A DNA stretch of 48,523 bases, from the NCBI GenBank assembly GCA_946478985.1, contig CAMLDZ010000012.1, forward strand, positions 1-48,523. The letters are read 5' to 3'. A model generated the notes under the pieces. The model did not search any database and was not told the DNA's origin. It saw nothing but the letters and a program-made list of their open reading frames with translations. The first letter of the stretch is position 1. Each line of letters opens with the position of its first letter. The position numbers were made by a program, and so were the translations under genes. Below, in pieces: positions 7,482 to 16,034 of the stretch. The stretch comes from an uncultured Solimonas sp. (GTDB lineage: Bacteria > Pseudomonadota > Gammaproteobacteria > Nevskiales > Nevskiaceae).

Positions 7482-8114
7482 TCAGGAACGGAAGCGGCTC
7501 GCCCTGGCGCCGCGCAGCAGGATCTTGTCCTTGCAGCTGGGGGACGGTACCGAAGGGCATTCGCTGAAGTTGAACTGGCCGTCCAGGCAGAACGCCACCT
7601 CGCTCAGCTCGCCGCCATCGCAGCGCAGTTCGATGCCGTCTTCCTTGATGTCCGGATTGGCCTGCATGAACTTCTCGCGGATCTCTGCGCCGGAGGTGCG
7701 CAGGCGTTTCTCCAGCTGTTCGTAGTCGGCCGGGATCTGCAGCTTGCGATGCACGTAGTCCAGGCGCACGGCGTATTCGTCCAGCGGCGCCGGCACGCAG
7801 CCACCCTGCATGGCCCATTGCACGCGCACCTCGTGGCGGTTGAGGGTGGTCATCGCCAGCCGGCTGAGCAGGTCCTCGCCCAGCGACTGCGTGGCCGCGC
7901 AACCGGTGCCGGGGGTTGCCACCGGCTCCAGCGTCCGCGGCACGAAGTAGTTGGCCTGGGTGCATTGCAGTTCGGTGGAGCCGCGGTTCTGTTCGCAGTA
8001 GGCCGGCGACCAGGACATCACCAGCTTCCAGCCGGCGGGCTGCGGCGTGGCCGGGCTGGCGGCGAGCGGGCTCAGGACCAGCAGGGCGGCGGACAGCAGG
8101 ACGGCAAGGCGCAT
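7482..8114 (-). CDS. RNase T2-family protein lacking both catalytic histidines
   Basis: 210 aa with a signal peptide (MRLAVLLSAALLVLSPLAASPA), so periplasmic or secreted. The T2 fold is recognisable by VMSWSPAYCEQN near residue 33, paired cysteines, the IREKFMQANPDI and GELSEVAFCLDGQFNF blocks and the final SCKDKILL. The two active-site motifs are changed. CAS I (normally FxxHGLWP) reads FVPRTLEP (57-64), and CAS II (normally EWxKHGxC) reads QWAMQGGC (99-106), so both catalytic His are gone (Arg60, Gln103). Predicted non-catalytic, perhaps an RNA-binding or purely structural role. GGAGAAGCCG precedes the ATG. Confidence 0.85.
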   Translation of the reverse strand: MRLAVLLSAALLVLSPLAASPATPQPAGWKLVMSWSPAYCEQNRGSTELQCTQANYFVPRTLEPVATPGTGCAATQSLGEDLLSRLAMTTLNRHEVRVQWAMQGGCVPAPLDEYAVRLDYVHRKLQIPADYEQLEKRLRTSGAEIREKFMQANPDIKEDGIELRCDGGELSEVAFCLDGQFNFSECPSVPSPSCKDKILLRGARASRFRS

Positions 8115-8254
8115 CGGCTTCTCCGGGGAGCGCCGCGTGGTTCCGGCATGGAGCGTCGCGGCGTCTAATGAATGAAACTCATCAATGCCGGCAGTGTAAT
8201 CCGATCACTTTGATAACGGCAGACATTCGAGCTCATTAAGTCGACGGCAAGCGC

Positions 8255-9040
8255 TCAGGCCGAATTCAGGCCACCTTCCAGCGGCAGGATCGCGCCGGAC
8301 AGATAGGCGCCGGCCCGCGAGCACAAGGCGATGGCCATGCCGCCGATGTCGCCGGCGGTGCCGAAGCGCCTGGCCGGTACCATTGCCTGCGTCGCCTCGC
8401 GCGAGCCGGGGTTGGCGTCGAACAGGCCGGCGGTCATGTCGGTGGGGAAGAAGCCGGGCGCGATGGCGTTGACGTGCACGCCGCGTGCGGTGAGGTCCGA
8501 GGCCAGCGTGCGTGTCAGCTGGTGCAGGCCGGCCTTGGCGGCGCCGTAGGCGTAGGCGCCGGTGCTCTTGGGCCACAGCGCGGCGATCGAGCCGATGTTG
8601 AGGACGCGCGCCGGGTCCAGCGGCGCGGCGGCGGCTTCGAGCTGTGGCAGCAACTGCTGGACCATGAAGAACGGCGCGCGGACGTTGAGCGCCATCTCGG
8701 CGTCCCAGCGTCCGCCGTCGACGCCGGCGATATCGCTGGCGCTGAACGCGCCGGCGTTGTTGACGAGGATGTGCAGCTTCGGGGCGATCCGCGCGATCTG
8801 CGCGGCGGCGTCGCGCAGGCTGTCCAGATCACGCAGATCGGCGGCTACGCAGACGCAGTTGTCGGCGTTCAGGCCGCTGCCGATCTGCTCGGGCTGTACC
8901 GCCGAACGCGAGACGACGATGACGCGCGCACCGGCTCCGGCGAAAGCGGTGCTGATCATCGCGCCCAGGCCCCTGGCGCCGCCGGTGACGACGGCGGTCT
9001 TGCCGCGCAGCGAGAACAGTTCTTCGAGCAAGGCGGTCAT
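8255..9040 (-). CDS. Short-chain dehydrogenase/reductase (SDR)
   Basis: 261 aa classical SDR. Nucleotide motif TGGARGLG near residue 20, NNAG for the central strand, catalytic Ser in LNIGSIAALWPKS, and YGAAKAG with the catalytic Tyr/Lys (YxxxK). The C-terminus ILPLEGGLNSA is typical of the family. The acidic residue that would favour NAD is not obvious at the end of strand 2 (VVSRS), so NADP is possible. Last gene of a leftward operon with aldehyde dehydrogenase (12 bases upstream), FAD oxidase and P450, so it likely oxidises or reduces a pathway alcohol or ketone. Confidence 0.9.
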   Translation of the reverse strand: MTALLEELFSLRGKTAVVTGGARGLGAMISTAFAGAGARVIVVSRSAVQPEQIGSGLNADNCVCVAADLRDLDSLRDAAAQIARIAPKLHILVNNAGAFSASDIAGVDGGRWDAEMALNVRAPFFMVQQLLPQLEAAAAPLDPARVLNIGSIAALWPKSTGAYAYGAAKAGLHQLTRTLASDLTARGVHVNAIAPGFFPTDMTAGLFDANPGSREATQAMVPARRFGTAGDIGGMAIALCSRAGAYLSGAILPLEGGLNSA

Positions 9041-9051
9041 GGCGGGTTCTC

Positions 9052-10452
9052 TCAGGTCTTGTTGATGCTGACGACTTTCAGCGCCGTGTATTCGAGCAGG
9101 CCGGCGCGGCCGGACTCCACCCCGATGCCGGACTGCTTGCGCGTCGGGAACGGCACCGCCGGGTCCAGCGCGCAATGCTGGTTGACCCACACCGAGCCGC
9201 TGTCGATGCGCGCGGCGACGGCTGCCGCCGCGGCCAGATCGCGCGACCACACCGAGGCGCCGAGCCCGTAGGGCGAGCGGTTGACGCGCTCGATCACCTC
9301 GTCGAGATCGTCGTAGCGGATGATCGGCAGGATCGGCCCGAACGGTTCTTCGTCGACCAGCGCGCTGCCGTCCTCGATGTCGCGCACCACGGTCAGCGGC
9401 ACGAAGTAGCCCGGCTTCTTCAGCGGGCCGCCGCCGGCGATGATGCGGCCGTCGCGCCGCGCGATGTCCAGGTAGGACAGCACCTTGTCGTACTGCGCGC
9501 GGTTCTGGATCGGCCCGAACTGCGAGTTCGGGTCCATGCCGTCGCCGAGCACGGCGGCCTGCGCCAGCGCGGCGATCCGCGCGCAGACCGCGTCGTAGAG
9601 GTCGCTGTGCACGTACAGCCGCTTGATCACCGCGCAGACCTGCCCGCTGTTGAAGAAGGCCATGCCGAACAGCGCCGGCGCAATCGTCTCGACATCGGCA
9701 TCCGGCAGGACCACGGCGGCATCGTTGCCGCCGAGTTCGAGCGTGATGCGCTTCAACGAGCCGGCGGCGGCCGCCATGATCGCGCGGCCGGTGGCGGTGG
9801 AGCCGGTGAACGAGACCTTGGCCACCTGCGGATGCGTCGTCAGCCGGCTGCCGACCTCGGCGCCGCCGTTGACGATGTTGACGAGGCCGGCCGGCACCAC
9901 GCTGGCGATCAGTTCGCCGAGCTTGAGCGTGGTCAGCGGCGTTGTCGGTGCCGGCTTGAGGACGATGCTGTTGCCGGCCATCAGCGCCGGCGCGATCTTG
10001 GCGATCGCCAGATGGATCGGCGCGTTCCACGGCACGATGCCGGCGACCGCGCCGAGCGGCACGCGATGCAGCTCGACGCGGCGCTGCGCCTCATCGCTCT
10101 GGATCTCGATATCGAGCGACTGTTCGGCAAACCAGTTCAGGTAGCGGATCGCCAGGTCCATCTCGAAGAGTGCCAGCGGCAGTGGCCGGCCCTGTTCCTG
10201 CACCAGCAGTGCCGCCAGCTCCTGCAGGTGCTCGCCGATCTGCGCGGCGATCGCCAGCAGCACGGCGCGGCGCTCGTCCTGCGTGCTGTGCCGCCAGCGG
10301 CGGAACGCCTGTGCCGCGGCATCGACGGCCGTATCGACCAGCGCCGTGTCGGCCAGCGGCGCAAGCGCCACGACCGTCTCGTCGCAGGGATTGAGTACCG
10401 GCTCCTGCAGGCGGCTATCGACCAGCGCGCCATTGACCAGCATCCTGAACAT
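9052..10452 (-). CDS. NAD(P)-dependent aldehyde dehydrogenase
   Basis: 466 aa ALDH superfamily. Cofactor-binding PWNAP, the SFTGSTATG glycine motif, LELGGND with the general base Glu239, and FFNSGQVC with nucleophile Cys273. The EEPFGPILPI and late VWVNQH segments are also present. Start ATG 10452 with AAGGAGATCCCC in front; an upstream in-frame ATG (10488) has no such site. In the operon it follows the P450 and FAD-linked oxidase, so it is well placed to turn an aldehyde made from a hydroxylated methyl or alcohol into the acid. Substrate inferred only. Confidence 0.92.
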   Translation of the reverse strand: MFRMLVNGALVDSRLQEPVLNPCDETVVALAPLADTALVDTAVDAAAQAFRRWRHSTQDERRAVLLAIAAQIGEHLQELAALLVQEQGRPLPLALFEMDLAIRYLNWFAEQSLDIEIQSDEAQRRVELHRVPLGAVAGIVPWNAPIHLAIAKIAPALMAGNSIVLKPAPTTPLTTLKLGELIASVVPAGLVNIVNGGAEVGSRLTTHPQVAKVSFTGSTATGRAIMAAAAGSLKRITLELGGNDAAVVLPDADVETIAPALFGMAFFNSGQVCAVIKRLYVHSDLYDAVCARIAALAQAAVLGDGMDPNSQFGPIQNRAQYDKVLSYLDIARRDGRIIAGGGPLKKPGYFVPLTVVRDIEDGSALVDEEPFGPILPIIRYDDLDEVIERVNRSPYGLGASVWSRDLAAAAAVAARIDSGSVWVNQHCALDPAVPFPTRKQSGIGVESGRAGLLEYTALKVVSINKT

Positions 10453-10498
10453 GGGGATCTCCTTGGAGTTCGGCGGTGCGTCCGGCACCGCGCAATCG

Positions 10499-11902
10499 TC
10501 AGGCGGCGGCGCGCGCCTTGTTGTTGCGGGCGCCGAAGATCTTGCCGGGGTTGAGGATGCCGGCCGGATCGAGCAGGTCCTTCAGCCCCAGCATCAGCGC
10601 GATCTCGTCGGCGCTGCGGCTGATGCCCAGATACGCGCGCTTCTCCAGGCCAATGCCGTGCTCGGCCGATACCGAGCCGGCGAACGGCTGCAGCGGCTCG
10701 TAGACGCAGGCCTCGATGATCTCGCGGTCTTGCGCACCGCCGGCACCAATGGCGATGTGCAGGTTGTTGTCGCCGACATGACCCAGGCAGGCAATCGCGC
10801 CATTGGGGAAATGCCAGTGCAGCTTGCGCTTGACTTGTTCCATGTAGTCGGCCATCTCACCGACCGGAAGGCTGACATCGAAGGCGTAGAACGGCTGGAA
10901 GTCGCGGACGACGTGCTGCAGGTCCTCGCGCACCGCCCAGATCTCGGCGCGCTGGCGCTCCGACGCGGCCAGGGTGGCGTCGGCGAACAGGCCTTTTTCG
11001 CCAGCCGCCATCAGCGCGGCCTCGAACAGCGCCGCATCGCGCTCCTGGTCGGAGCCCAGCGCCTCGATCACCGCGTAGAACGGGTAGTCGCGCGCCAGCG
11101 GCGGCGGATGCCGTCCCTCACGCGTGTTGAGCGAGTAGAAACTGTTGTCGACCAGTTCGAAGGCGCTGAGCAGGCCGCCGAGGCTGGCATCCATGTGGCG
11201 CAGCAGGCCGACGATCTGTTCGAAGCTCTGCGCGGCGATCAGCGCGGTGTTGTTGCTGCGCGGCAGTTCGCGCAGCCGCAGCACCAGCCGCGTGATCACG
11301 CCCAGCGTGCCCTCGCTGCCGATGAACAGCTGCTTGAGGTCATAGCCGGTGTTGTTCTTGATCATGCGGTTGAGCGAGGAGATGACGGTGCCGTTGGCCA
11401 GCACCGCTTCGACGCCCAGGATCTGCTCGCGCATCATGCCGTAGCGGATCACGCGCATGCCGCCGGCATTGGTCGCGGCATTGCCGCCGACGTGGCAGGA
11501 GCCGCGCCCGCCGAGATCGAGCGGAAACGACAGGCCATGCGGTTCCAGCGCTTCCTGCAGGGTCTGCAGCACCACGCCGGCCTGCACCGTCACCGTGCGG
11601 TTGACGGTGTCGATGTGCTCGATCTTGTTGAGGCGTTCCAGCGACAACGCCAGATCGCCCGCCTGCGTCTGTGTCGCACGGACCCAGCCCGACATGCCGC
11701 CTTGCACCACCACCGACTGCTGCTGCTGATTGCACAGCGACAGCACGCGGGCAACGGCTTCTGTGGTCGACGGGCGCACGATCGCGTCGGCGGCGATCGT
11801 GCTCATGAAGTAGCCCGGATAGCGCGTGCGGACGGCATCAGCGGTCAGCACGCCGTCGTCGCCGACGATCTCGCGAAGGGCTTGCAGCAGGCTTTCTTTC
11901 AT
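10499..11902 (-). CDS. FAD-linked oxidase, GlcD/D-2-hydroxyacid dehydrogenase-like
   Basis: 467 aa of the PCMH/VAO fold. N-terminal FAD-binding part with IVRPSTTEAVARVLSLC, VVVQGGMSG and GGRGSCHVGGNAATNAGG (the pyrophosphate loop). C-terminal cap with GHVGDNNLHIAI (metal/substrate histidines of the GlcD group) and the final LLDPAGILNPGKIF. Such enzymes oxidise 2-hydroxyacids or related alcohols and pass electrons to a carrier rather than NAD. Middle of the P450/ALDH operon, about 46 bases upstream of the ALDH gene. The substrate could be a hydroxyacid or alcohol from P450 action. Confidence 0.9.
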   Translation of the reverse strand: MKESLLQALREIVGDDGVLTADAVRTRYPGYFMSTIAADAIVRPSTTEAVARVLSLCNQQQQSVVVQGGMSGWVRATQTQAGDLALSLERLNKIEHIDTVNRTVTVQAGVVLQTLQEALEPHGLSFPLDLGGRGSCHVGGNAATNAGGMRVIRYGMMREQILGVEAVLANGTVISSLNRMIKNNTGYDLKQLFIGSEGTLGVITRLVLRLRELPRSNNTALIAAQSFEQIVGLLRHMDASLGGLLSAFELVDNSFYSLNTREGRHPPPLARDYPFYAVIEALGSDQERDAALFEAALMAAGEKGLFADATLAASERQRAEIWAVREDLQHVVRDFQPFYAFDVSLPVGEMADYMEQVKRKLHWHFPNGAIACLGHVGDNNLHIAIGAGGAQDREIIEACVYEPLQPFAGSVSAEHGIGLEKRAYLGISRSADEIALMLGLKDLLDPAGILNPGKIFGARNNKARAAA

Positions 11903-11931
11903 AGGCTCAGGCTCCGCGCCGCTTCGGCACT

Positions 11932-13143
11932 TCAGGCAGCGGCCGTCGCGCGAATCTTGAATTCGACCGGCAGCGTCTTCGGGCCGCGCGCGAAGTAGGA
12001 ATCCATCCACTTCACCTCGCCGTCCTGTGCGCGCAGCACTTCAAAGCGTTCGAACAGGACTTCGAGCGCGATCTTCGCTTCCATCTTCGACAGGAAGGTG
12101 CCGAGGCAATAGTGCGCGCCATTGCCGAAGGACATCGTCGGCCCCGGCGTACGGTCGATGTCGAAGCGGTCCGGATCGGCGAACTGCTTGGCATCGCGAT
12201 TGGCCGAGCCGAGCAGCGGCAGCACCAGCGAGCCTTGCGGAATGTCGACGCCGGCCAGCGTCGCCGGCTTGAGCGTGTGACGGAACAGCATCTGCACCGG
12301 TGTGTCGTAGCGCAGCACTTCCTCGATCAGGTTGGGAATCAACGCGGGAGTCTCACGCACGCGCAGCAGCAGTTCCGGCCGATCGCGCAGCAGCACCATC
12401 GTGATGCCCAGCAGATTGGTGGTGGTCTCGACCCCGCCGATCAGCAACAGGATCGCCAGGTTCATCACCTCGGGCTTGCTGAGCCGCTGGCCTTCCACCT
12501 CCGCATGGATGAAGCCGCTGATCAGGTCATCCCGGGGCTCGCGCTTGCGGGCCTCGTACAACTCGTCGAAGTACTGGCGAATGGCCTTGGAGCTGCGGCC
12601 GATCTGCGTCAGCCGCTCCGGGCCGTAGGCGGCGCGGTTGCCGGCGGACAGCACGTCGTCGACCCAGTGCTTGAACTCCGAGCGGCGCGCGACATCGACG
12701 CCGAGCACGTCGGCGACGACCGTGACCGGGAACAGCGCCGAGAATGACCAGACGAAGTCGAAGCTGCCGGAACGGCCGTTCGCCTCGACGATGTCATCGA
12801 CCAGCGCATGCGCAATCGCGCGGATCTTTGGCGGAAAGCCGGCGATCTTCTTCGGCACGAACGCGGTGTTGGCGAGACGGCGGATGCGCACGTGGCCCGG
12901 CGGGTCCATCGAGATCATCGGCGGCACTTCTGGCACCGGGTCGTATTCGCCGAGCAGCGCCGGCCAGAACATGGACGATGAATACGTGTCGGCGTTCTGC
13001 AGCACGGTCATGATGTCGTCGTAGCGCGATACGGCGTAGGCCTGCATCGACGCGATCCATTTCACCGGTTCTTCGGTACGCAGCTGTGCGTAGTGCGGAT
13101 ACGGATTCTCGGTGACGGCGGGAACCAGCGGGTCGTAGCTCAT
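11932..13143 (-). CDS. Cytochrome P450 (soluble bacterial type)
   Basis: 403 aa, no membrane anchor. I-helix GGVETTTNLL (Glu239 before the conserved Thr pair), EEVLRYD as the ExxR helix, and haem loop FGNGAHYCLG with ligand Cys346. Early SMDPPGHVRIRRLAN is the usual C-helix region. It hydroxylates a hydrophobic substrate using electrons from a ferredoxin/reductase; no ferredoxin is encoded in this operon, so the donor must come from elsewhere (candidates: the Rieske ferredoxin at 16951 or the reductase at 38823). The start lies four bases after the stop of the NTF2-like gene. Confidence 0.95.
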   Translation of the reverse strand: MSYDPLVPAVTENPYPHYAQLRTEEPVKWIASMQAYAVSRYDDIMTVLQNADTYSSSMFWPALLGEYDPVPEVPPMISMDPPGHVRIRRLANTAFVPKKIAGFPPKIRAIAHALVDDIVEANGRSGSFDFVWSFSALFPVTVVADVLGVDVARRSEFKHWVDDVLSAGNRAAYGPERLTQIGRSSKAIRQYFDELYEARKREPRDDLISGFIHAEVEGQRLSKPEVMNLAILLLIGGVETTTNLLGITMVLLRDRPELLLRVRETPALIPNLIEEVLRYDTPVQMLFRHTLKPATLAGVDIPQGSLVLPLLGSANRDAKQFADPDRFDIDRTPGPTMSFGNGAHYCLGTFLSKMEAKIALEVLFERFEVLRAQDGEVKWMDSYFARGPKTLPVEFKIRATAAA

Positions 13144-13147
13144 CGTC

Positions 13148-13570
13148 TCAACCCCGCTTCGGCACGGCGCCGAGCTGTTCCAGCACGGCCCAGGCGTCCC
13201 AGATGCTGCGTTCCAGCGTGATCTTGCCGTGCTCGTCCCAGCCCATCACCGTCACGCCTTGCGTCTTGGTGACCTTGCCGGCGGCAGGCACGCCGAAGAA
13301 GTCGCCGGCGTGCTTGGTTTCCCAGGTCCACTGGAAGGAGCCGAGGCGGCGGTCGCCGACATAGTCGAAGACCTCGAACTTGTTGTAGCTGAGCGTCGGG
13401 TCAGCGACGATGAAGCCGGCCTGGAAGGTCTTCATCGCTGCCAGATCATTCTCGATCCGCACGCCCATGTTGACGTCCTCGAACAGGAACTTCGGCGAGT
13501 ACAGCGAGATCAACTCGTCTGGCTTCTTGGCGAACAGGCCGATCCAGTACTGCGACCATTCAAGATTCAT
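13148..13570 (-). CDS. NTF2-like (SnoaL-type) protein
   Basis: 140 aa starting MNLEWSQYWIGLFAKKPDEL, with the cone-shaped NTF2 pattern: N-terminal helices, LYSPKFLFEDVN, then strands ending GWDEHGKITLERSIWDAW. Family members include isomerases, cyclases, dehydratases and hydroxylating-enzyme subunits; the exact reaction cannot be read here. First gene of the P450 operon (GAGGAG in front of ATG 13570), four bases before P450. An upstream in-frame ATG (13627) would add an unconserved Cys-rich leader and is not used. Confidence 0.8.
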   Translation of the reverse strand: MNLEWSQYWIGLFAKKPDELISLYSPKFLFEDVNMGVRIENDLAAMKTFQAGFIVADPTLSYNKFEVFDYVGDRRLGSFQWTWETKHAGDFFGVPAAGKVTKTQGVTVMGWDEHGKITLERSIWDAWAVLEQLGAVPKRG

Positions 13571-13837
13571 TGCGGGCTCCTCGTTCTTATGGATCTTCGT
13601 CGGGCGCACGTCGCAACACGGCGCCAATGTATGGAAATGCTAGGTGCCGGCATGCTGCAGCGGCGATGGCCGGCCGAGCCAGCCGCGCGCAAGGCAGGCC
13701 AAAAGCGCGGCACGTCTGCACGGTCGGCACGCTCGCGAAATTGGCGCGATCCGCCATGGCCTGGCCTTGGTGGAACTGCCGCGCGGGCGCCCGATGCCGC
13801 ATCGTTGCACCATAGAGAACAACGATGGGAGGAGAGC

Positions 13838-14596
13838 ATGTTCAGTCTCGACGGCAAGACCGCGATCGTCACGGGCGGGGGTTCGGGCATTGGCGCGGCG
13901 ACTGCGCAGCGGCTGCGCCGCGCCGGTGCCGAGGTGATCGTTGCCGACATCAGCGATGCGCGCGCGCAGGCAGCCGAATGGGGCTGCCGCTATCGGCGCA
14001 CCGACGTCGCAGAGCCTGCCGATATCGCCGCGCTCTGCGACGAGGCGCTGCGCAGTACCGGCCGTCTCGACATCATGGTCAACAATGCCGCGGTGTCCTC
14101 GGGCCATTTGCTGGCCGAGGCCGACATCGAACGTTCCGCACGCTTCTGGCGGATCAATCAGATGGGCGTGCAGAACGGCATCAAGGAAGCGGCGGCGCGG
14201 ATGCACGCGGGCGGGGCGATCGTCAATCTGTCGTCGATCACCGCGGTGCGCGGCTTTGCCACCTGGGGCGAGTACGCGGCGACCAAGGGTGCGATCATCG
14301 CGCTGACGCAGACTGCGGCGGTGGAGTACGGCGCTGCCGGCATCCGCGTCAACTGCATCTGCCCCGGCATCATCGACACGCCGATGGCGATGGCCGAGGC
14401 GCCCGACATGGTGGCCAAAAATGCCGCAGTGTTCTCGCTGCTCGGCCGTATCGGCCGGCCGGAAGAACTGGCGGCGGCGATCCATTTCCTGGTCAGCGAC
14501 GACGCCAGCTACATCACCGGCCAGACCTTGCTGGTCGATGGCGGCTGGAGCACCGGCACTTCGCTCAAGGCGATCGGCCTGGCGCTGGCCAGTTGA
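13838..14596 (+). CDS. Short-chain dehydrogenase/reductase (SDR)
   Basis: 252 aa. TGGGSGIG coenzyme loop, Asp at the end of strand 2 (VADISD, favouring NAD), NNAAVSS, LSSITA with catalytic Ser, YAATKGA with Tyr/Lys, CPGIIDTPMA, and the C-terminal GQTLLVDGGWS typical of FabG-like classical SDRs. Strong ribosome site (GGGAGGAGAGC). It is the only rightward gene between two leftward operons and ends 13 bases before the converging AraC gene. Its promoter region (13571-13837) is shared with the P450 operon. Confidence 0.92.
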   Translation: MFSLDGKTAIVTGGGSGIGAATAQRLRRAGAEVIVADISDARAQAAEWGCRYRRTDVAEPADIAALCDEALRSTGRLDIMVNNAAVSSGHLLAEADIERSARFWRINQMGVQNGIKEAAARMHAGGAIVNLSSITAVRGFATWGEYAATKGAIIALTQTAAVEYGAAGIRVNCICPGIIDTPMAMAEAPDMVAKNAAVFSLLGRIGRPEELAAAIHFLVSDDASYITGQTLLVDGGWSTGTSLKAIGLALAS

Positions 14597-14609
14597 GCGT
14601 GCGCACCGG

Positions 14610-15626
14610 CTACCAGCCGAAGCTGCGGTAGCCGCGCCGCCAGTCTCCGGGGCGCTTGCCGGTCCATTGCACGAAGGCGCGAGAGAAGGTGCTGCTGCTG
14701 GAGAAGCCGAGCAGGTCGGCGATCTTCTCCAGCGGCAGATCGTCGCGGCGCAGGTACTCGTAGGCGAGTTCCTCGCGCAGCTTGTCGAGCAGTTCCTTGA
14801 ACGTGGTGTTCTCGTCGCGCAGGCGGCGCAGCAGCGTCCGCTCCGCCATGTTCAATGCACGCGCCGTCGCCAGCTTGCTCGGCTGTCCCTGCGGAAGCTG
14901 GGCGATCAGCGCATCGCGCACCTGGCGCGAGAATCGGCGTTCAAAGCGCATCGCCAGATACTTCGCCGCCATTTCGTCGAGCAGCATGGCCAGCTCCTCG
15001 TTGGCGGACGGCACCGACTGATCGAGATCGCCCGGTGCGAACAGGATGCTGTTCTGCCGCTGTTCGAACAGCACCGGGCAGCGGAATACGGCTTCGTACT
15101 CGTCGATGCGCTTGGGCTTGCGGTGGCGGAAGTGCACCTCCAGCGGCACGATCGGCCGGTCGACGATCCATTCGCACAGCAGCAGGAAGCCGGCGAGGAT
15201 GGTGTCGATGGTCTGGTAGATCGGTGGCTCGCCACCGGTGTTGAGATCGACCGCCAGCAGGTAGCCTTCGCGCAGCTTGAAGAAGTCCACCTTGGCCGAG
15301 TCGGAGATCAGCCGCGCCGAGTGCGCAAAGCGTTCCGCCGCGCGCGTCAGCGTCGCGCTGCAGGACATCGCGTAGCCGACCACGTGGAAGGTGGAAGGCC
15401 GCACATGGCGCGCCACCTTGAGGCCGAAGTCGGCGTCGCCGGTCGCCTTGACCGCGGCCTTCCACAGCGCGGTCACCTGCTGCTGCAGGTAGCGGTGATG
15501 CAGGTCGCCGACGCGGCTGGCATCCATGCCGAGCTGTTCGAGCAGGGCGACGTAGTCGACCTTGGCCTTCTCCAGCGCGTGGACGATCGCCAGCACCCAT
15601 GCCGACAGACCGGTATGCAGCGACAT
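14610..15626 (-). CDS. AraC-family regulator, OruR type
   Basis: 338 aa. The N-terminal two thirds match the 'arabinose-binding-like' domain of OruR/ArgR-type AraC proteins (AVKATGDADFGLKVARHVRPSTFHVVGYAM). The C-terminal 100 residues hold two HTH motifs (RALNMAERTLLRRLRDE and IADLLGFSSSSTFSRAFVQWTGKRPGDWR). Last gene of the long leftward operon, nine bases after the epoxide-hydrolase-like gene, so it is probably co-transcribed and may activate the operon by positive feedback. The ligand is unknown. Confidence 0.92.
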   Translation of the reverse strand: MSLHTGLSAWVLAIVHALEKAKVDYVALLEQLGMDASRVGDLHHRYLQQQVTALWKAAVKATGDADFGLKVARHVRPSTFHVVGYAMSCSATLTRAAERFAHSARLISDSAKVDFFKLREGYLLAVDLNTGGEPPIYQTIDTILAGFLLLCEWIVDRPIVPLEVHFRHRKPKRIDEYEAVFRCPVLFEQRQNSILFAPGDLDQSVPSANEELAMLLDEMAAKYLAMRFERRFSRQVRDALIAQLPQGQPSKLATARALNMAERTLLRRLRDENTTFKELLDKLREELAYEYLRRDDLPLEKIADLLGFSSSSTFSRAFVQWTGKRPGDWRRGYRSFGW

Positions 15627-15635
15627 CGCAGCCGG

Positions 15636-16019
15636 TCAGGCTGGTGGCAGCAGGGGTCGCGGATCGAAGTAGTCGGACCATTTGTAGATCCTGCCGTCGC
15701 GCACGCGCAGCACGCCGGCCAGCGGAAACGACAGCATGCGCTTGCCGCCGGCACCGTCCATATGGTCGATGCGCTCGGTCAGCACGGCGTCGCCCGTCAC
15801 GGCCAGGGTCTGCACGTCGATCACCAGCGCCGTCATCGCGTAACCGTCGATGAAGGCCTTCATCATCTGCGTGATCACCTCGCGATTCGGTGCGGTCGGC
15901 AGTCCGGTGTTCTCCCAGATGCAGTCGGGTGTCATGTATTGCTCGATCGCCTCCAGCATCTGGCCGCAACTGAGCTGCGCGAAGAACGCGCGGACGACGG
16001 ATTCGGGGTCCTGTGACAT
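15636..16019 (-). CDS. Limonene-1,2-epoxide hydrolase-like protein
   Basis: 127 aa, small cone fold. The catalytic Arg/Asp/Asp triad of limonene-epoxide hydrolase is present with the right spacing: Arg83 and Asp85 (TERIDHMD) and Asp116 (WSDYFD), +2 and +31 as in the Rhodococcus enzyme. The aromatic/Asn pair that holds the water is probably W35/N37 (IWENTG). It should add water to an epoxide or act on a similar strained ring. AGGAGG lies in front of the ATG. In the Rieske-oxygenase operon between DUF3237 and AraC, it supports a cyclic terpene-like substrate, though the fold also serves other reactions. Confidence 0.8.
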   Translation of the reverse strand: MSQDPESVVRAFFAQLSCGQMLEAIEQYMTPDCIWENTGLPTAPNREVITQMMKAFIDGYAMTALVIDVQTLAVTGDAVLTERIDHMDGAGGKRMLSFPLAGVLRVRDGRIYKWSDYFDPRPLLPPA

Positions 16020-16034
16020 GGCAGCCTCCTGGCT

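Noticed and set aside
8255..10030. A 591-codon leftward frame joining the SDR to upstream sequence
   Set aside because: The N-terminal half is the out-of-frame shadow of the aldehyde dehydrogenase. The SDR proper starts at 9040.
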